Assembly: GCF_918741275.1 (NCBI RefSeq)
Contig: NZ_CAKKNA010000001.1
Coordinates: 248,001 to 312,000 of the forward strand
Source of the DNA: Bacillus sp. CECT 9360
GTDB lineage: Bacteria; Bacillota; Bacilli; Bacillales; DSM-1321
Length of the DNA stretch: 64,000 bases
Direction: 5' to 3'
Of the stretch, positions 34,138 to 43,104 are shown piece by piece; the first letter of the stretch is position 1, and each line of letters starts with the position of its first letter. Made by a program: the position numbers and the translations under genes. Under the pieces are notes generated by a model. That model saw only the letters and a list, made by a program, of their open reading frames with translations. It had not been told where the DNA came from and did no database searches.

Positions 34138-34581
34138 ATGAAAAAAATAAGCTTGTTTTTCGTATTATTTACATTTATGATTTCTTCATCTGTTCAAGCT
34201 TTATCTTGGGCGTATCTTTTTGTTGTTTGGGAAGGGAAAGTTTATGAAGTCAAACAAGAAGAAATAGTCGCAAATAGTGAAATTGGCAAGAGTATAGGTG
34301 AAGTAAGGACAATACCTGATGATATGACTGGAGACTATTATGGAAATGCATCAAATTATTATCCAAAAGGAACAAAGTATTACGAAATAATGGGTACATC
34401 AACTTCTTCAGCCATTGCAGTGAAAGAAGATAATCAGTGGGTCAAGGCTGTTTTTGTTCACAAAGCACCCTTTCACATCATGAATATCTTTTCAAACGTT
34501 TTCTCATTAGTTGTGATTGGAGTAATTCTGTTTATTGTAATTGGAGCAATCATTCGAACAAAAAAGTCTAAAAATCTATGA
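34138..34581 (+). CDS. Exported/membrane protein of unknown function
   Basis: A 147-residue protein with an N-terminal signal sequence (MKKISLFFVLFTFMISSSVQA) and a C-terminal membrane helix (VFSLVVIGVILFIVIGAIIR) ending in basic residues. The extracytoplasmic part begins LSWAYLFVVWEGKVYEVK. I do not recognise the family. The region is more AT-rich than the neighbouring catabolic genes. GTTAGAGGT precedes the ATG. Confidence 0.6.
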   Translation: MKKISLFFVLFTFMISSSVQALSWAYLFVVWEGKVYEVKQEEIVANSEIGKSIGEVRTIPDDMTGDYYGNASNYYPKGTKYYEIMGTSTSSAIAVKEDNQWVKAVFVHKAPFHIMNIFSNVFSLVVIGVILFIVIGAIIRTKKSKNL

Positions 34582-34837
34582 CAAAATGAATCAAACTCAT
34601 ATTTTGACTTCATATTTGAGGTCTCTTATCATGCACTTCTCAATATCTCAACAATTGTGTAATTAAATTTTTGACAGGCTGAAATAAGCATTTGTTCTAC
34701 ACTTTTTTCATTCAAGCCAACGTAAGATTAAAAAAAATTAATTCAAGATTTCAGAACTTTAAAACATCTTATTGCTATTATGTGATGACAGAGTAAAATT
34801 AAAAGCGTCGATTCGTTTTAAGAATGGGGTGGACATA

Positions 34838-35821
34838 TTGCGTCCGATTGCATTGGGGATTTGCTCAGCTTTGTTTTTTGCTTTTACGTTTATTATTAAC
34901 CGAATGATGGAGCTATCCGGAGGTAGCTGGATTTGGAGCGCTTCCTTGCGATATTTCTTTATGGTACCGATGTTGCTTATTATTGTCATGTTCCGCAAAA
35001 ATCTGCTTCCGCTATTCAAAGAAATGAAGAAACAGCCATTATCCTGGCTGTTATGGAGTTTTGTCGGTTTCTGCTTGTTTTACGCGCCGATTTGTTTTGC
35101 CGCAGCTTACGGACCCGGTTGGCTGATAGCCGCAACCTGGCAAATCACGATTATTTCCGGTTCTCTTTTGGTTCCTTTGTTTTATGAAACGATTCGTACT
35201 GCTAACGGACCAATGCGGCTGAAAGGGAAAATCCCATTTAGAGGACTGATGATGTCACTTATCATCCTTTTTGGCGTTGCTCTCATGCAAATCGACCACG
35301 CTACTGAATTATCGATCAAGGACACCCTCTTATGCGTGATCCCGATTATCATCGCCTCTTTTGCATACCCGCTCGGAAACCGCAAGATGATGGAGATATG
35401 TTCCGGCCGGCTTGATGCCTGGCAGCGTGTTTTAGGGATGACGATTGCAAGTTTGCCCTTTTGGGTGATTTTAGCTTGCTACGGTTTAGTCACCGAAGGA
35501 ATCCCTAGTGGATCGCAAGTATGGCAGTCCGCCGCCGTTGCCCTTTTTTCTGGCGTTTTTGCCACCGTCCTCTTTTTTGCAGCAACCGATCTTGTAACAG
35601 GAAACATGCAGAAACTGGGAGCCGTCGAAGCTACCCAATCACTGGAAGTGTTATTTGCTGTTGCAGGAGAGATTATTTTGCTCTCGGGTGCATGGCCTTC
35701 AAATATATCCTGGATAGGAATGGGACTTGTCATCGTCGGCATGGTTCTTCATAGTTATGTTTCTTCAAGGACAGGAAAGACATTTGTCCCGACAGCCAGT
35801 AAAGAAAAAATCACAGGATAA
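34838..35821 (+). CDS. EmrE-type multidrug/metabolite transporter
   Basis: A 327-residue membrane protein with about ten segments, of the multidrug resistance efflux transporter family within the DMT superfamily. It starts IALGICSALFFAFTFIINRMM and contains GPGWLIAATWQITIISGSLL and KLGAVEATQSLEVLFAVAGE. Cargo unknown; the setting suggests a metabolite of the catabolic genes, by inference only. I choose the TTG at 34838, six bases after GGGGTGG; a longer frame upstream has no ribosome binding site. Its last 11 bases overlap the convergent LuxR gene. Confidence 0.78.
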   Translation: MRPIALGICSALFFAFTFIINRMMELSGGSWIWSASLRYFFMVPMLLIIVMFRKNLLPLFKEMKKQPLSWLLWSFVGFCLFYAPICFAAAYGPGWLIAATWQITIISGSLLVPLFYETIRTANGPMRLKGKIPFRGLMMSLIILFGVALMQIDHATELSIKDTLLCVIPIIIASFAYPLGNRKMMEICSGRLDAWQRVLGMTIASLPFWVILACYGLVTEGIPSGSQVWQSAAVALFSGVFATVLFFAATDLVTGNMQKLGAVEATQSLEVLFAVAGEIILLSGAWPSNISWIGMGLVIVGMVLHSYVSSRTGKTFVPTASKEKITG

Positions 35822-36497
35822 TGCCTTTTCTCATTCCAACCGCTACTGCCTCGGCTCGGTGATTTACACCGAGCTTCCTTACGACTGAGCTCATATAGTC
35901 TCTGACCGTAAATTCACTTACTGACATCATCCCAGCCATTTCTTTATTCGAATATCCGTTGGCAAGATGTTGAAGAACCTCGGTTTCCCGCTTGCTTAGA
36001 AGATTTTTTTCAGAAGATAGGGGAAAGTAGGGAGAGGTGGTCTGTTTAAAATAATACGCAAGAAGTGATAAATAATTCTTTGTGAACGGATATTCTCCGC
36101 CATATCTGTCTACTAAAACAAAACCGACAACTATATTTAATAGACTGATTGGAACGATGGCAAGCGTTGACAGCTCAAAGTGCCGAATGTACTTGTCCGG
36201 GAAGGAGATAAGAATATCCTCTCTGTTAATGAAGACAGGCTTATTTCTTGCTAACGCTTGATAAAGAGGAAAGATCGACCGAACGTCATCCTTAATTTCT
36301 TCCAAAGAGATCAGTCTATCGTTTTCGATTAGAAATATTCCTTCACCTCGATGGCTTAATGGGGAATAGGTAAATAACGATGCACGCTCGAACGGAAAAA
36401 AATGAACACAGCCACGCAGCATCCATTCCGCTTTTTCTCTCACGTCAGATACTTCGGCGATTTTCTTCATATAATCATAGACGGCTCCATCCATCAT
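35811..36497 (-). CDS. LuxR-family regulator with N-terminal GAF-like domain
   Basis: A 228-residue regulator. The N-terminal ~150 residues are a GAF-like sensory domain (RASLFTYSPLSHRGEGIFLIEN, VPISLLNIVVGFVLVDRYGG). The C-terminus is a LuxR helix-turn-helix (LSKRETEVLQHLANGYSNKEMAGMMSVSEFTVRDYMSSVVRKLG). There is no receiver domain, so it probably senses a small molecule. It is divergent from the R2lox-aldehyde dehydrogenase-alcohol dehydrogenase operon, 135 bp away, and is the obvious candidate regulator of it. Confidence 0.87.
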   Translation of the reverse strand: MMDGAVYDYMKKIAEVSDVREKAEWMLRGCVHFFPFERASLFTYSPLSHRGEGIFLIENDRLISLEEIKDDVRSIFPLYQALARNKPVFINREDILISFPDKYIRHFELSTLAIVPISLLNIVVGFVLVDRYGGEYPFTKNYLSLLAYYFKQTTSPYFPLSSEKNLLSKRETEVLQHLANGYSNKEMAGMMSVSEFTVRDYMSSVVRKLGVNHRAEAVAVGMRKGIIL

Positions 36498-36632
36498 TCG
36501 ACATTTATCCCCCCTACATTTTCAGTAATGTTCATCTCATTCTCTTCATCTTACAATATAATGAAAGCCCTTACAATTTTTTGTTAACTTAGAAGGTTGC
36601 AGGCTTTATATGTTCAGGAGGAGGTTGTTTAA

Positions 36633-37520
36633 ATGGAGCAGAGAACGATTTTAACAACGAGTAAAAGAGGACTCTTGGAAGATTCCCTGCCGTTTCGGCT
36701 TTTTCAAAAAGCAAAACGGTTTGGTGTATGGAACCCAACCGACATTGATTTAACCCAAGATGCCAAGGATTGGAGCACGTTCAGTGCCGAACAGAAAGAA
36801 GGAATCTTAAAGCTAATCTCGCAATTTCAGGCTGGAGAGGAAGCAGTAACAAGAGATTTGCTGCCTTTAATGATGGTGATCGCAAAAGAAGGCCGTCTTG
36901 AAGAGGAAATGTTTTTAACCACATTTTTGTTCGAGGAAGCTAAGCATACTGAATTTTTCAGGCTCGTATTGAATGCGATTGGGGAAAAGGGCGATCTTTC
37001 CGTCTATCATACCGACACCTATAACACGATTTTCAATGAAATACTGCCTACCGCAATGGAACGCCTTGTCGACGACCACTCACCCGAGGCATTAGCTGAA
37101 GCGTCGACTGTCTATAATATGTTTGTCGAGGGTGTCCTTGCTGAAACAGGCTATTATTCTTTCTATCAATCCTTGGAGGAAATCGGTGCTATGCCAGGGC
37201 TATTGAAAGGGATTGGTTACCTAAAAAAAGATGAATCCCGGCATATCGCTTACGGAACATTTTTGTTACAGCGTTTGATTAGTGAACATCCGCATATCTT
37301 TGACATTGTTACAAACAGAATGGAGCAATTAACGCCACTTGCCATCCTACTTAACCAGGAGGGAATGGTGGAAGATTCGCCATTTGGCAATGACTTCGAG
37401 GAAACGATGAATTTTACGATGAAACAGCTATCGGTCCGGATGGAGATTCTTGCAAGATCAAGAGGACGGAAGATAGAAGAGATCTATAAGCAAAAGGAAA
37501 GCGAATTTGGGATCGTATAA
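36633..37520 (+). CDS. R2-like ligand-binding oxidase (Mn/Fe)
   Basis: A 295-residue ferritin-like oxidase of the R2lox family, which assembles a Mn/Fe cofactor, binds a long-chain fatty-acid-like ligand and forms a Tyr-Val ether cross-link. All metal ligands are visible: E69 (GEEAVTRD), E102 and H105 (FEEAKHTEF), E166 (FVEGVLAE), E201 and H204 (DESRHIAYG). Cross-link candidates V72 and Y161 are at the expected positions, shifted by one from the Geobacillus kaustophilus protein. Physiological substrate unknown. First gene of an operon with an aldehyde and an iron alcohol dehydrogenase; AGGAGGAGG precedes the ATG. Confidence 0.93.
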   Translation: MEQRTILTTSKRGLLEDSLPFRLFQKAKRFGVWNPTDIDLTQDAKDWSTFSAEQKEGILKLISQFQAGEEAVTRDLLPLMMVIAKEGRLEEEMFLTTFLFEEAKHTEFFRLVLNAIGEKGDLSVYHTDTYNTIFNEILPTAMERLVDDHSPEALAEASTVYNMFVEGVLAETGYYSFYQSLEEIGAMPGLLKGIGYLKKDESRHIAYGTFLLQRLISEHPHIFDIVTNRMEQLTPLAILLNQEGMVEDSPFGNDFEETMNFTMKQLSVRMEILARSRGRKIEEIYKQKESEFGIV

Positions 37521-37544
37521 CCCGGTAAAAAGGAGGATGGAGCA

Positions 37545-39077
37545 ATGACTGTAGAAGTAGATATTCAAACGTTTCCGTTGTTTATCAATGGGAAATGGGA
37601 ACCGGCAAGCACTGGTGAAACCTTTGACGTTTTCAATCCAGCAACGGGTGAATTAACAGCCAGAGTTGCAAAGGCAGGTGTTCAGGACGTCGAAAACGCA
37701 GTACAAGCAGCGAGGGATGCATTTGATAAAACTGAATGGAAGGAGATGGCGCCGAAAGAACGTGCCCAGGTATTGAATGCCATAGGTCACGGGATTGCCA
37801 CAAACGCCGAAGAATTGGTATATCTCGAATCCATTTCAAGCGGCGGCACAGTTCGCAGAATCGGGAGCATTGATATTCTCCAAATGGTCGATTTATTCAA
37901 TACAATGGCCAAATTTGTGCAAGAATACCCTTTTTCAGAAACGCTGCCGAATCCGCCGTTTCCGGGACCGGCACATAATTTTGTCTGGCGGGAGCCCATT
38001 GGTGTCTGCGCAGCGATTACACCATGGAATATGCCGATGCTGATCGCCACGTGGAAAATCGCGCCAGCGCTTGCCATGGGGAATACAGTTGTCATTAAGC
38101 CGGCAAGCTATACACCGTTATCCACCCTTAAACTTGCGGAAATCATTTCGCAGTTTGTTCCTCCAGGTGTAATCAATGTTGTAACAGGTGCTGGAGCGGA
38201 AATCGGTGAAGCACTTGTGCGCCATCCTAAGGTTGATAAAGTTGCGTTTACGGGTTCAACTGAGGTCGGCCGAAGCATCATGGCGCTTGCTTCGGGAACG
38301 ATCAAGAATACGACCCTTGAGTTAGGCGGGAAGTCGCCAAACATCATCCTGGAAGATGCCGATCTTGATATCGCGGTTCCAGGCAGTTTATTCGGCGTGT
38401 TTTTGCATTCCGGTCAGCTGTGTGAATCAGGCACCCGATTATTTGTGCCTGACAAGCTACATGATGAAGTCGTCGAAAGACTCGTTGCCTTGACAAAAAC
38501 CCTGAAACCCGGCCATCCATTGGATCAAGCAACTGAAATCGGCCCGGTTATTTCCAAGAAACAGAAAGAAACCATCCTCGCCTATATTGAAGCAGGTAAG
38601 CAGGAAGGGGCTACTATAGTATGCGGCGGGAAGGAGCTGACAGTTCCCGGATGTGAAGGCGGACATTATATTGAACCAACCATCTTCACCAATGTGACCA
38701 ATGATATGAAAATCGCTAGAGAAGAAATTTTTGGACCTGTGTTGTCGGTCATTCGCTATTCTGATGTTGAGGAAGCCATCACAATGGCTAATGATTCTAT
38801 TTATGGGCTTGCGGCGGGAATTTGGACACGCGATGTCAATAAAGCATATGCTGCCGCGAGAAAACTGCAGGCAGGGATTATCTGGATCAACGATTGGCAT
38901 ATGCTCAGGAACGATGCTCCATTCGGCGGGTATAAGCAAAGCGGCATCGGCAGGGAAATGGGTAAGCATTCATTGGATGCCTACACACAGCTTAAACATG
39001 TCCACACTTCGATGGTTCCTGAAGTGCATAAGCGGAGCTGGTACCAAATTTTATTCTCGAATTCTAATCAATCTTAA
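37545..39077 (+). CDS. NAD(P)-dependent aldehyde dehydrogenase
   Basis: A 510-residue ALDH-superfamily enzyme oxidising an aldehyde to a carboxylic acid. It has the NPATGE start, the cofactor motif [12 protein letters not shown], the general-base glutamate in LELGGKSPN, and the nucleophile Cys293 in [24 protein letters not shown] and [13 protein letters not shown] are also standard. It follows R2lox after 24 nt with its own AGGAGG site. In context it would take the aldehyde made by the next gene's alcohol dehydrogenase. Confidence 0.93.
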   Translation: MTVEVDIQTFPLFINGKWEPASTGETFDVFNPATGELTARVAKAGVQDVENAVQAARDAFDKTEWKEMAPKERAQVLNAIGHGIATNAEELVYLESISSGGTVRRIGSIDILQMVDLFNTMAKFVQEYPFSETLPNPPFPGPAHNFVWREPIGVCAAITPWNMPMLIATWKIAPALAMGNTVVIKPASYTPLSTLKLAEIISQFVPPGVINVVTGAGAEIGEALVRHPKVDKVAFTGSTEVGRSIMALASGTIKNTTLELGGKSPNIILEDADLDIAVPGSLFGVFLHSGQLCESGTRLFVPDKLHDEVVERLVALTKTLKPGHPLDQATEIGPVISKKQKETILAYIEAGKQEGATIVCGGKELTVPGCEGGHYIEPTIFTNVTNDMKIAREEIFGPVLSVIRYSDVEEAITMANDSIYGLAAGIWTRDVNKAYAAARKLQAGIIWINDWHMLRNDAPFGGYKQSGIGREMGKHSLDAYTQLKHVHTSMVPEVHKRSWYQILFSNSNQS

Positions 39078-39091
39078 AAGGGGTGATTGCT

Positions 39092-40303
39092 TTGCTTACA
39101 ACTACATTATCGAGCTACTGGCTCCGTTCAGCCATTCATAGCGGTTCAAATACACGTGCACTTGTACCTGATTTGTTCAGGGGAATGGGGGCAAAAAGGG
39201 TCGTACTGTTCAGTGATAGAGGGCTGGAAAAAGCAGGAATTGTTGATAGAGTAGCTGAAATCTTCAAACTGACGCCACATGGGACAGGACCAGAGCTTGC
39301 CGGAATATTTCTCGACATTAAACAGGATGCGGAAAGTGAATGTGTAAATGCCGCCGCCCGTTATGCGAGGGAAGTAGGGGCAGACGCTTTATTGGCTGTC
39401 GGGGGAGGCAGTGTCCTTGATACCGTAAAAGGGGTAAAATACTCCTTGTTCAAAGGGTTGACCGATATAAAAGAAGCGATTCCGGGTGGATTTGTATCAG
39501 AGTCGTTCCCGCAAGCACAACACATCCCAATCCCGCATATCGCGATTCCAACGACAGCGGGGACAGGGTCGGAAGTTTCACCGATTGCCGTTATTTACAA
39601 TGAAGAAATAAAAATGAAAACAAATATCATCAATCCGTTTTTGAGCGCGGATATGGCCATACTCGATCCGGACCTAACGACCGGCCTTCCACCACTGATT
39701 ACCGCTTTTACCGGAATGGATGCTCTAACCCATGCAATAGAAGCGCTCGCGTCACCAAATGCAACATCACTAACAGATTCATATGCAATACAAGCTATCC
39801 GCCTAATTGAAAAAAATCTTCCGGTAGCTGTCAGCGATGGCGCAAATGTGGAAGCAAGAATGGAAATGCTCCAGGCCAGTTTAATGGGGATTACCGCGTT
39901 TAGTTTTGCATTGAACGCAATTCCTGTCCATAACCTGGCACATGCATACGGAGCTTTGTTCCGGATCCCTCACGGACTAGCGAACGCCGTATTCTTGCCG
40001 ATTGTCATGGAGTATATTCCAGATTTATACTTGCCGAAAGCGAAAGAGTTGGCACAAGCATTGGATATAAAAGCGGACAATGAAGAACCAAGGGCTTTGC
40101 TCGAAAAGTCTATTGAAAAGATCAGGTCTATCCAAGTGAAAACCGGGCTTCCTGCTGATTTTTCACAGTATAATATCTCAGATGAAAACTTGCAAAAGGC
40201 CATTCCTGCAGTCATGTCCGACCCAGCCGCAATCAACTTCCCTTTACCGAAAGAATTAATTGCAGCAATTGGGCAAAGAGTAATGCCCCTGCCAGTTAAC
40301 TAA
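39092..40303 (+). CDS. Iron-containing alcohol dehydrogenase
   Basis: A 403-residue type III ADH interconverting alcohol and aldehyde. The NAD-binding GGGSVLDTVKGVKY, the PTTAGTGSEVSP signature, and the metal-binding DALTHAIEAL and HNLAHAYGALFRIPHGLANA are all present. TTG 39092 lies seven bases after AAAGGGGTG; the GTG at 39083 is inside that site. Together with R2lox and ALDH it makes an oxidase-alcohol-aldehyde-acid series. Confidence 0.92.
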   Translation: MLTTTLSSYWLRSAIHSGSNTRALVPDLFRGMGAKRVVLFSDRGLEKAGIVDRVAEIFKLTPHGTGPELAGIFLDIKQDAESECVNAAARYAREVGADALLAVGGGSVLDTVKGVKYSLFKGLTDIKEAIPGGFVSESFPQAQHIPIPHIAIPTTAGTGSEVSPIAVIYNEEIKMKTNIINPFLSADMAILDPDLTTGLPPLITAFTGMDALTHAIEALASPNATSLTDSYAIQAIRLIEKNLPVAVSDGANVEARMEMLQASLMGITAFSFALNAIPVHNLAHAYGALFRIPHGLANAVFLPIVMEYIPDLYLPKAKELAQALDIKADNEEPRALLEKSIEKIRSIQVKTGLPADFSQYNISDENLQKAIPAVMSDPAAINFPLPKELIAAIGQRVMPLPVN

Positions 40304-40311
40304 CTTAACAG

Positions 40312-40343
40312 ACAGCTTTACTTTTTAGTAGAGCTGTTTTTTT
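40312..40343 (+). terminator. Terminator of the R2lox operon
   Basis: ACAGCTTTACT pairs with AGTAGAGCTGT (one bulge), followed by seven T. Confidence 0.88.
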
Positions 40344-40455
40344 GCGGTCCAATTTCATAATGAAGAGCTGCTATTTTGATTTAAGATTGATTAACCATAT
40401 TTATGAGTGACAAACTAAAAATAGGAATGATAATTTAAGGTGAACTGAACCGGCT

Positions 40456-41073
40456 TTATTGTGTCTCCATATTGATTGGGTATAGACTGCCATTCAGGCC
40501 AAAAGACACTTTACCCGTTTCTTCAGATACAACCAACACCATGGCATCTGTTTGTTCGGATAAGCCAAGTGCGGCCCGATGTCTCGTTCCAAGCTTTTTA
40601 CCGGTTATCGTCTGAGCCGTCAGCGGGAGAACATTGGCTGCCGAATCGATAATACTGCCACGTACCAAAACCGCTCCATCATGAAGCGGATTCCCTGGAT
40701 AAAAAATCGATTCAAGTAAGGATGGACTTAATTGGGCGCCAATTGGCACCCCTTTCTGAATATAGTCATCAACCGGAGTACCTCGTTCAATGACAATTAG
40801 CCCACCATGTTGTTTTTCGCTAAGCTGCTGTGCGCTTTCTGATATTTCTTGATACTTATCCGTAAAGGCAGACAAATAGCATGTCAGATAAAAAGAGGAG
40901 GCGAGGGATTCCATCTCCACACATTGTTTTCTTATGTCCTCCAACTTGCATAACAAACAATTTGTTTCATCGTTTACCGCTTCAATGCTTTCATTTAGCT
41001 CATTTCTTATATTAACCATCGTCTCTTTTAAGCGATGTTTAATCGGTGAGTAATCGCAATTGTAATCTTCCAT
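40456..41073 (-). CDS. cdaS: Sporulation-type diadenylate cyclase CdaS
   Basis: A 205-residue diadenylate cyclase making c-di-AMP from two ATP. The C-terminal DisA_N domain has the catalytic DGA motif (PLHDGAVLVRG) and GTRHRAALGLSE. The N-terminal ~75 residues form two helices rather than membrane segments, the arrangement of CdaS (YojJ, 207 residues), in which the helices autoinhibit a hexamer. In B. subtilis CdaS acts in the forespore and affects germination, which supports a spore-forming host. GGAAGGAAG precedes the ATG. Confidence 0.92.
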   Translation of the reverse strand: MEDYNCDYSPIKHRLKETMVNIRNELNESIEAVNDETNCLLCKLEDIRKQCVEMESLASSFYLTCYLSAFTDKYQEISESAQQLSEKQHGGLIVIERGTPVDDYIQKGVPIGAQLSPSLLESIFYPGNPLHDGAVLVRGSIIDSAANVLPLTAQTITGKKLGTRHRAALGLSEQTDAMVLVVSEETGKVSFGLNGSLYPINMETQ

Positions 41074-41205
41074 GAACCGATTCTTCCTTCCCTAAACACA
41101 TAACAGTTTATACTATCTTTCCCTCGGTAAAAACGCCTATTCCATTTTAGGGTAAAGAAGAAAAACAGGTAGTTATCAACGATAGACAAACAAACCGGAC
41201 ACATT

Positions 41206-41253
41206 AAAACCCCTTTGCTAGAAGGAAGGGGATCCTTCTAGCAAAGGGGTTTT
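41206..41253 (-). terminator. Strong terminator of the small-peptide unit
   Basis: A 20-bp near-perfect stem (AAAACCCCTTTGCTAGAAGG with its complement at 41234-41253). On the minus strand GGGGTTTTAATG ends it. It lies 10 bp past the stop codon of the 59-residue peptide gene. Confidence 0.88.
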
Positions 41254-41263
41254 GCCTTACACC

Positions 41264-41443
41264 TTACATACTGTTTAATGCTGTTCCATTTAAATCGAAT
41301 TCAGGTGTGTCATCTCTTAATTGAGCCAAATCAAATGTATTGGTACCTAAAAGATTCTTCGATAAATCATGATGGTCTTGATCACCCGGACTCTTAACGG
41401 CTGCATCATTCTCTTTATTCCAGAGACTGAGGATAGTACTCAT
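41264..41443 (-). CDS. Small peptide 1 of a duplicated pair, unknown family
   Basis: A 59-residue acidic protein. Residues 8-21 (WNKENDAAVKSPGD) are nearly the same as in the 23-residue peptide encoded just upstream. The unique C-terminal part contains GTNTFDLAQLRDDTPEFDLN. There is no signal peptide, membrane segment or cysteine. AAAGGAG lies 11 bases before the ATG, the same unusual long spacing as in its paralogue. A strong terminator follows. Codon-level similarity between the two (differences mostly at isolated bases) shows a duplication under coding constraint. Function unknown. Confidence 0.65.
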   Translation of the reverse strand: MSTILSLWNKENDAAVKSPGDQDHHDLSKNLLGTNTFDLAQLRDDTPEFDLNGTALNSM

Positions 41444-41537
41444 TGTAAAACCAGCTCCTTTTCCCGAGAATAGCCATTGACTTGGCAATCCAAACCGTCA
41501 AAGGCAAATAGATATTCATATTTAACATTCATTACCT

Positions 41538-41609
41538 CTAACGCTGATCACCCGGACTGTAAATCGCTTCGTCATTCTCTTTATTCCATTGGCAAAAGAT
41601 CATACACAT
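41538..41609 (-). CDS. Small peptide 2 of a duplicated pair (23 residues)
   Basis: A 23-codon frame with AAAGGAG 11 bases before the ATG. The peptide has two cysteines near the N-terminus (MCMIFCQ) and then WNKENDEAIYSPGDQ, matching peptide 1. It is probably the first cistron of a unit reading leftwards into peptide 1, with 94 bp between. The conserved Trp, Lys/Glu and SPGDQ end suggest one family of short signalling, RiPP-like or spore-associated peptides; that is inference. Too short for standard annotation. Confidence 0.6.
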   Translation of the reverse strand: MCMIFCQWNKENDEAIYSPGDQR

Positions 41610-41771
41610 AGTAGAATCATCTCCTTTGAACTGAGAATGTCTTACATTATAGATATACCCTGACTGATAGATTCTAAACATAATTATATATATAGCATCA
41701 AAAAACTTTCTATCAGATTTAAAGAAATAAAACTTGTCTTTTCCGAACATTCTAAATAAACTAATAGATAC
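41610..41771. other. AT-rich promoter region of the peptide unit
   Basis: On the minus strand TATAAT (about 41658-41653) lies upstream of peptide 2 and could be its -10 element; no good -35 hexamer is seen. No gene here. Confidence 0.35.
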
Positions 41772-41789
41772 ATACTAACTGGTTGGTAT
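41772..41789 (+). promoter_or_regulatory. TetR operator copy A
   Basis: ATACTAACTGGTTGGTAT is a near-perfect 18-bp palindrome 66 bp before the acyl-CoA dehydrogenase start. It matches copies at 47406 and 49403; consensus ATACYRACTRGWYRGTAT. Confidence 0.75.
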
Positions 41790-41854
41790 ATACTCTTATC
41801 AACACATACTTAAATTTTTCGAAATGTCATTAAATGAGGGATGGAGATGGTTGC

Positions 41855-43030
41855 ATGCATTTACGCCTAACTGATGAACAGAGAATGGTACAAAAGACGA
41901 TTCGCAGATTTGTAGAAAAAGAGTTAATACCACTTGAAAATGATGTATTAAGAAATGAGAGGGAAGGGAAACCGAGCCTCCCACCTGGAAAGTTAACAGA
42001 ACTTCAGCTTAAGGCAAAAGAAGCTGGCTTTTGGGGCATTAATACACCTGAAGAGTATGGAGGGGCAGACCTTGGGCAAATGATGATGGCTATCGTGTAT
42101 ATGGAGGTTTCGAAAACATTCGTGCCGTTCCAATTCGGTGGATCGGCAGATAATATTCTTTATTATGGAAACGAAGAACAAAAGAAAAAATATCTAATTC
42201 CGACGATCAATGGAGAAAAGAAGTCCTGCTTTGCAATGACCGAACCTGGAGCGGGATCTGATACAAGAAATATTAAAATGACGGCCGTAAAAGACGGCAA
42301 TGAATGGGTACTAAACGGAGAAAAAACATTTATTACCGGTGGAAACGAAGCAGATTTTGTCATGGTTATCGCTATTACTGACAAAGAAAAACACCAGGCA
42401 ACGGGGATTGATGGGGTTACCTGCTTCATTGTAGACCGGGATTTGGGCTGGAAATCAGAATATATCGATACGATGGGCGAATGGGGCCCGGCTGGCCTAG
42501 TTTTTGATAATGTCAGAGTACCTGAGGAGAATATCTTAGGTGAGGTAAACGGCGGATACAAACTTGGACTAGAGTGGATTGGTTTTGCAAGGTGGATCGT
42601 CGGGGCCCGCGCAGTCGGTTCCGCAGAAAGATTGCTGCAAATGGCGATTGATTATGCGAAAGAACGTGTAACGTTTGGCAAGCCCATTGCAGAGAGACAG
42701 GCCATCCAATGGCAGATTGCTGATTCGGCAGTTGAAATTGAGGCTGCAAGATGGCTTGTTTTGAATGCTGCTTTTACGCTTGATCAAGGAGAGGACAATC
42801 GCCATTTAGCTTCCATCGCCAAATTATATGGGGCAATCATGGGGAATAACGTAGTGGACCGTGTTTTGCAAATCCACGGCGGAATGGGCTATACAAGGGA
42901 ATTGCCAATCGAAAGATGGTACCGTGAAGCGAGGCTTTGGAGAATTTATGATGGTACCGATGAAATCCAACGCATGATAATATCCAGGAATTTGCTCAAG
43001 GGACATGTTAAGGTAGGGCAATTCGGTTAA
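41855..43030 (+). CDS. Acyl-CoA dehydrogenase with Asp at the usual Glu position
   Basis: A 391-residue acyl-CoA dehydrogenase. FAMTEPGAGSDTRNIKMTAV and NGEKTFITGGNEADF are the flavin-domain motifs, and HGGMGYTRELPIERWYREARLWR leads to IYDGTDEIQRM. At the place where most family members have the catalytic Glu (YEGTSEI) this protein has Asp. Some subfamilies place the base elsewhere, so activity is not excluded. ATG 41855 lies eight bases after GAGGGATGGAG. First gene of the second catabolic block, downstream of operator copy A. Confidence 0.9.
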   Translation: MHLRLTDEQRMVQKTIRRFVEKELIPLENDVLRNEREGKPSLPPGKLTELQLKAKEAGFWGINTPEEYGGADLGQMMMAIVYMEVSKTFVPFQFGGSADNILYYGNEEQKKKYLIPTINGEKKSCFAMTEPGAGSDTRNIKMTAVKDGNEWVLNGEKTFITGGNEADFVMVIAITDKEKHQATGIDGVTCFIVDRDLGWKSEYIDTMGEWGPAGLVFDNVRVPEENILGEVNGGYKLGLEWIGFARWIVGARAVGSAERLLQMAIDYAKERVTFGKPIAERQAIQWQIADSAVEIEAARWLVLNAAFTLDQGEDNRHLASIAKLYGAIMGNNVVDRVLQIHGGMGYTRELPIERWYREARLWRIYDGTDEIQRMIISRNLLKGHVKVGQFG

Positions 43031-43104
43031 TAATATCCTCCTTCATTTGAAGATATCTATGCAATTAAAATAGTAAAACTTAGAAAAAGTCGGGAGGAAT
43101 TGAG

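Noticed and set aside
41464..41537. Third peptide between the two WNKEND genes
   Set aside because: A minus-strand ATG opens a hydrophobic frame, but it reads out of frame into peptide 1 and has no ribosome binding site or motif similarity.
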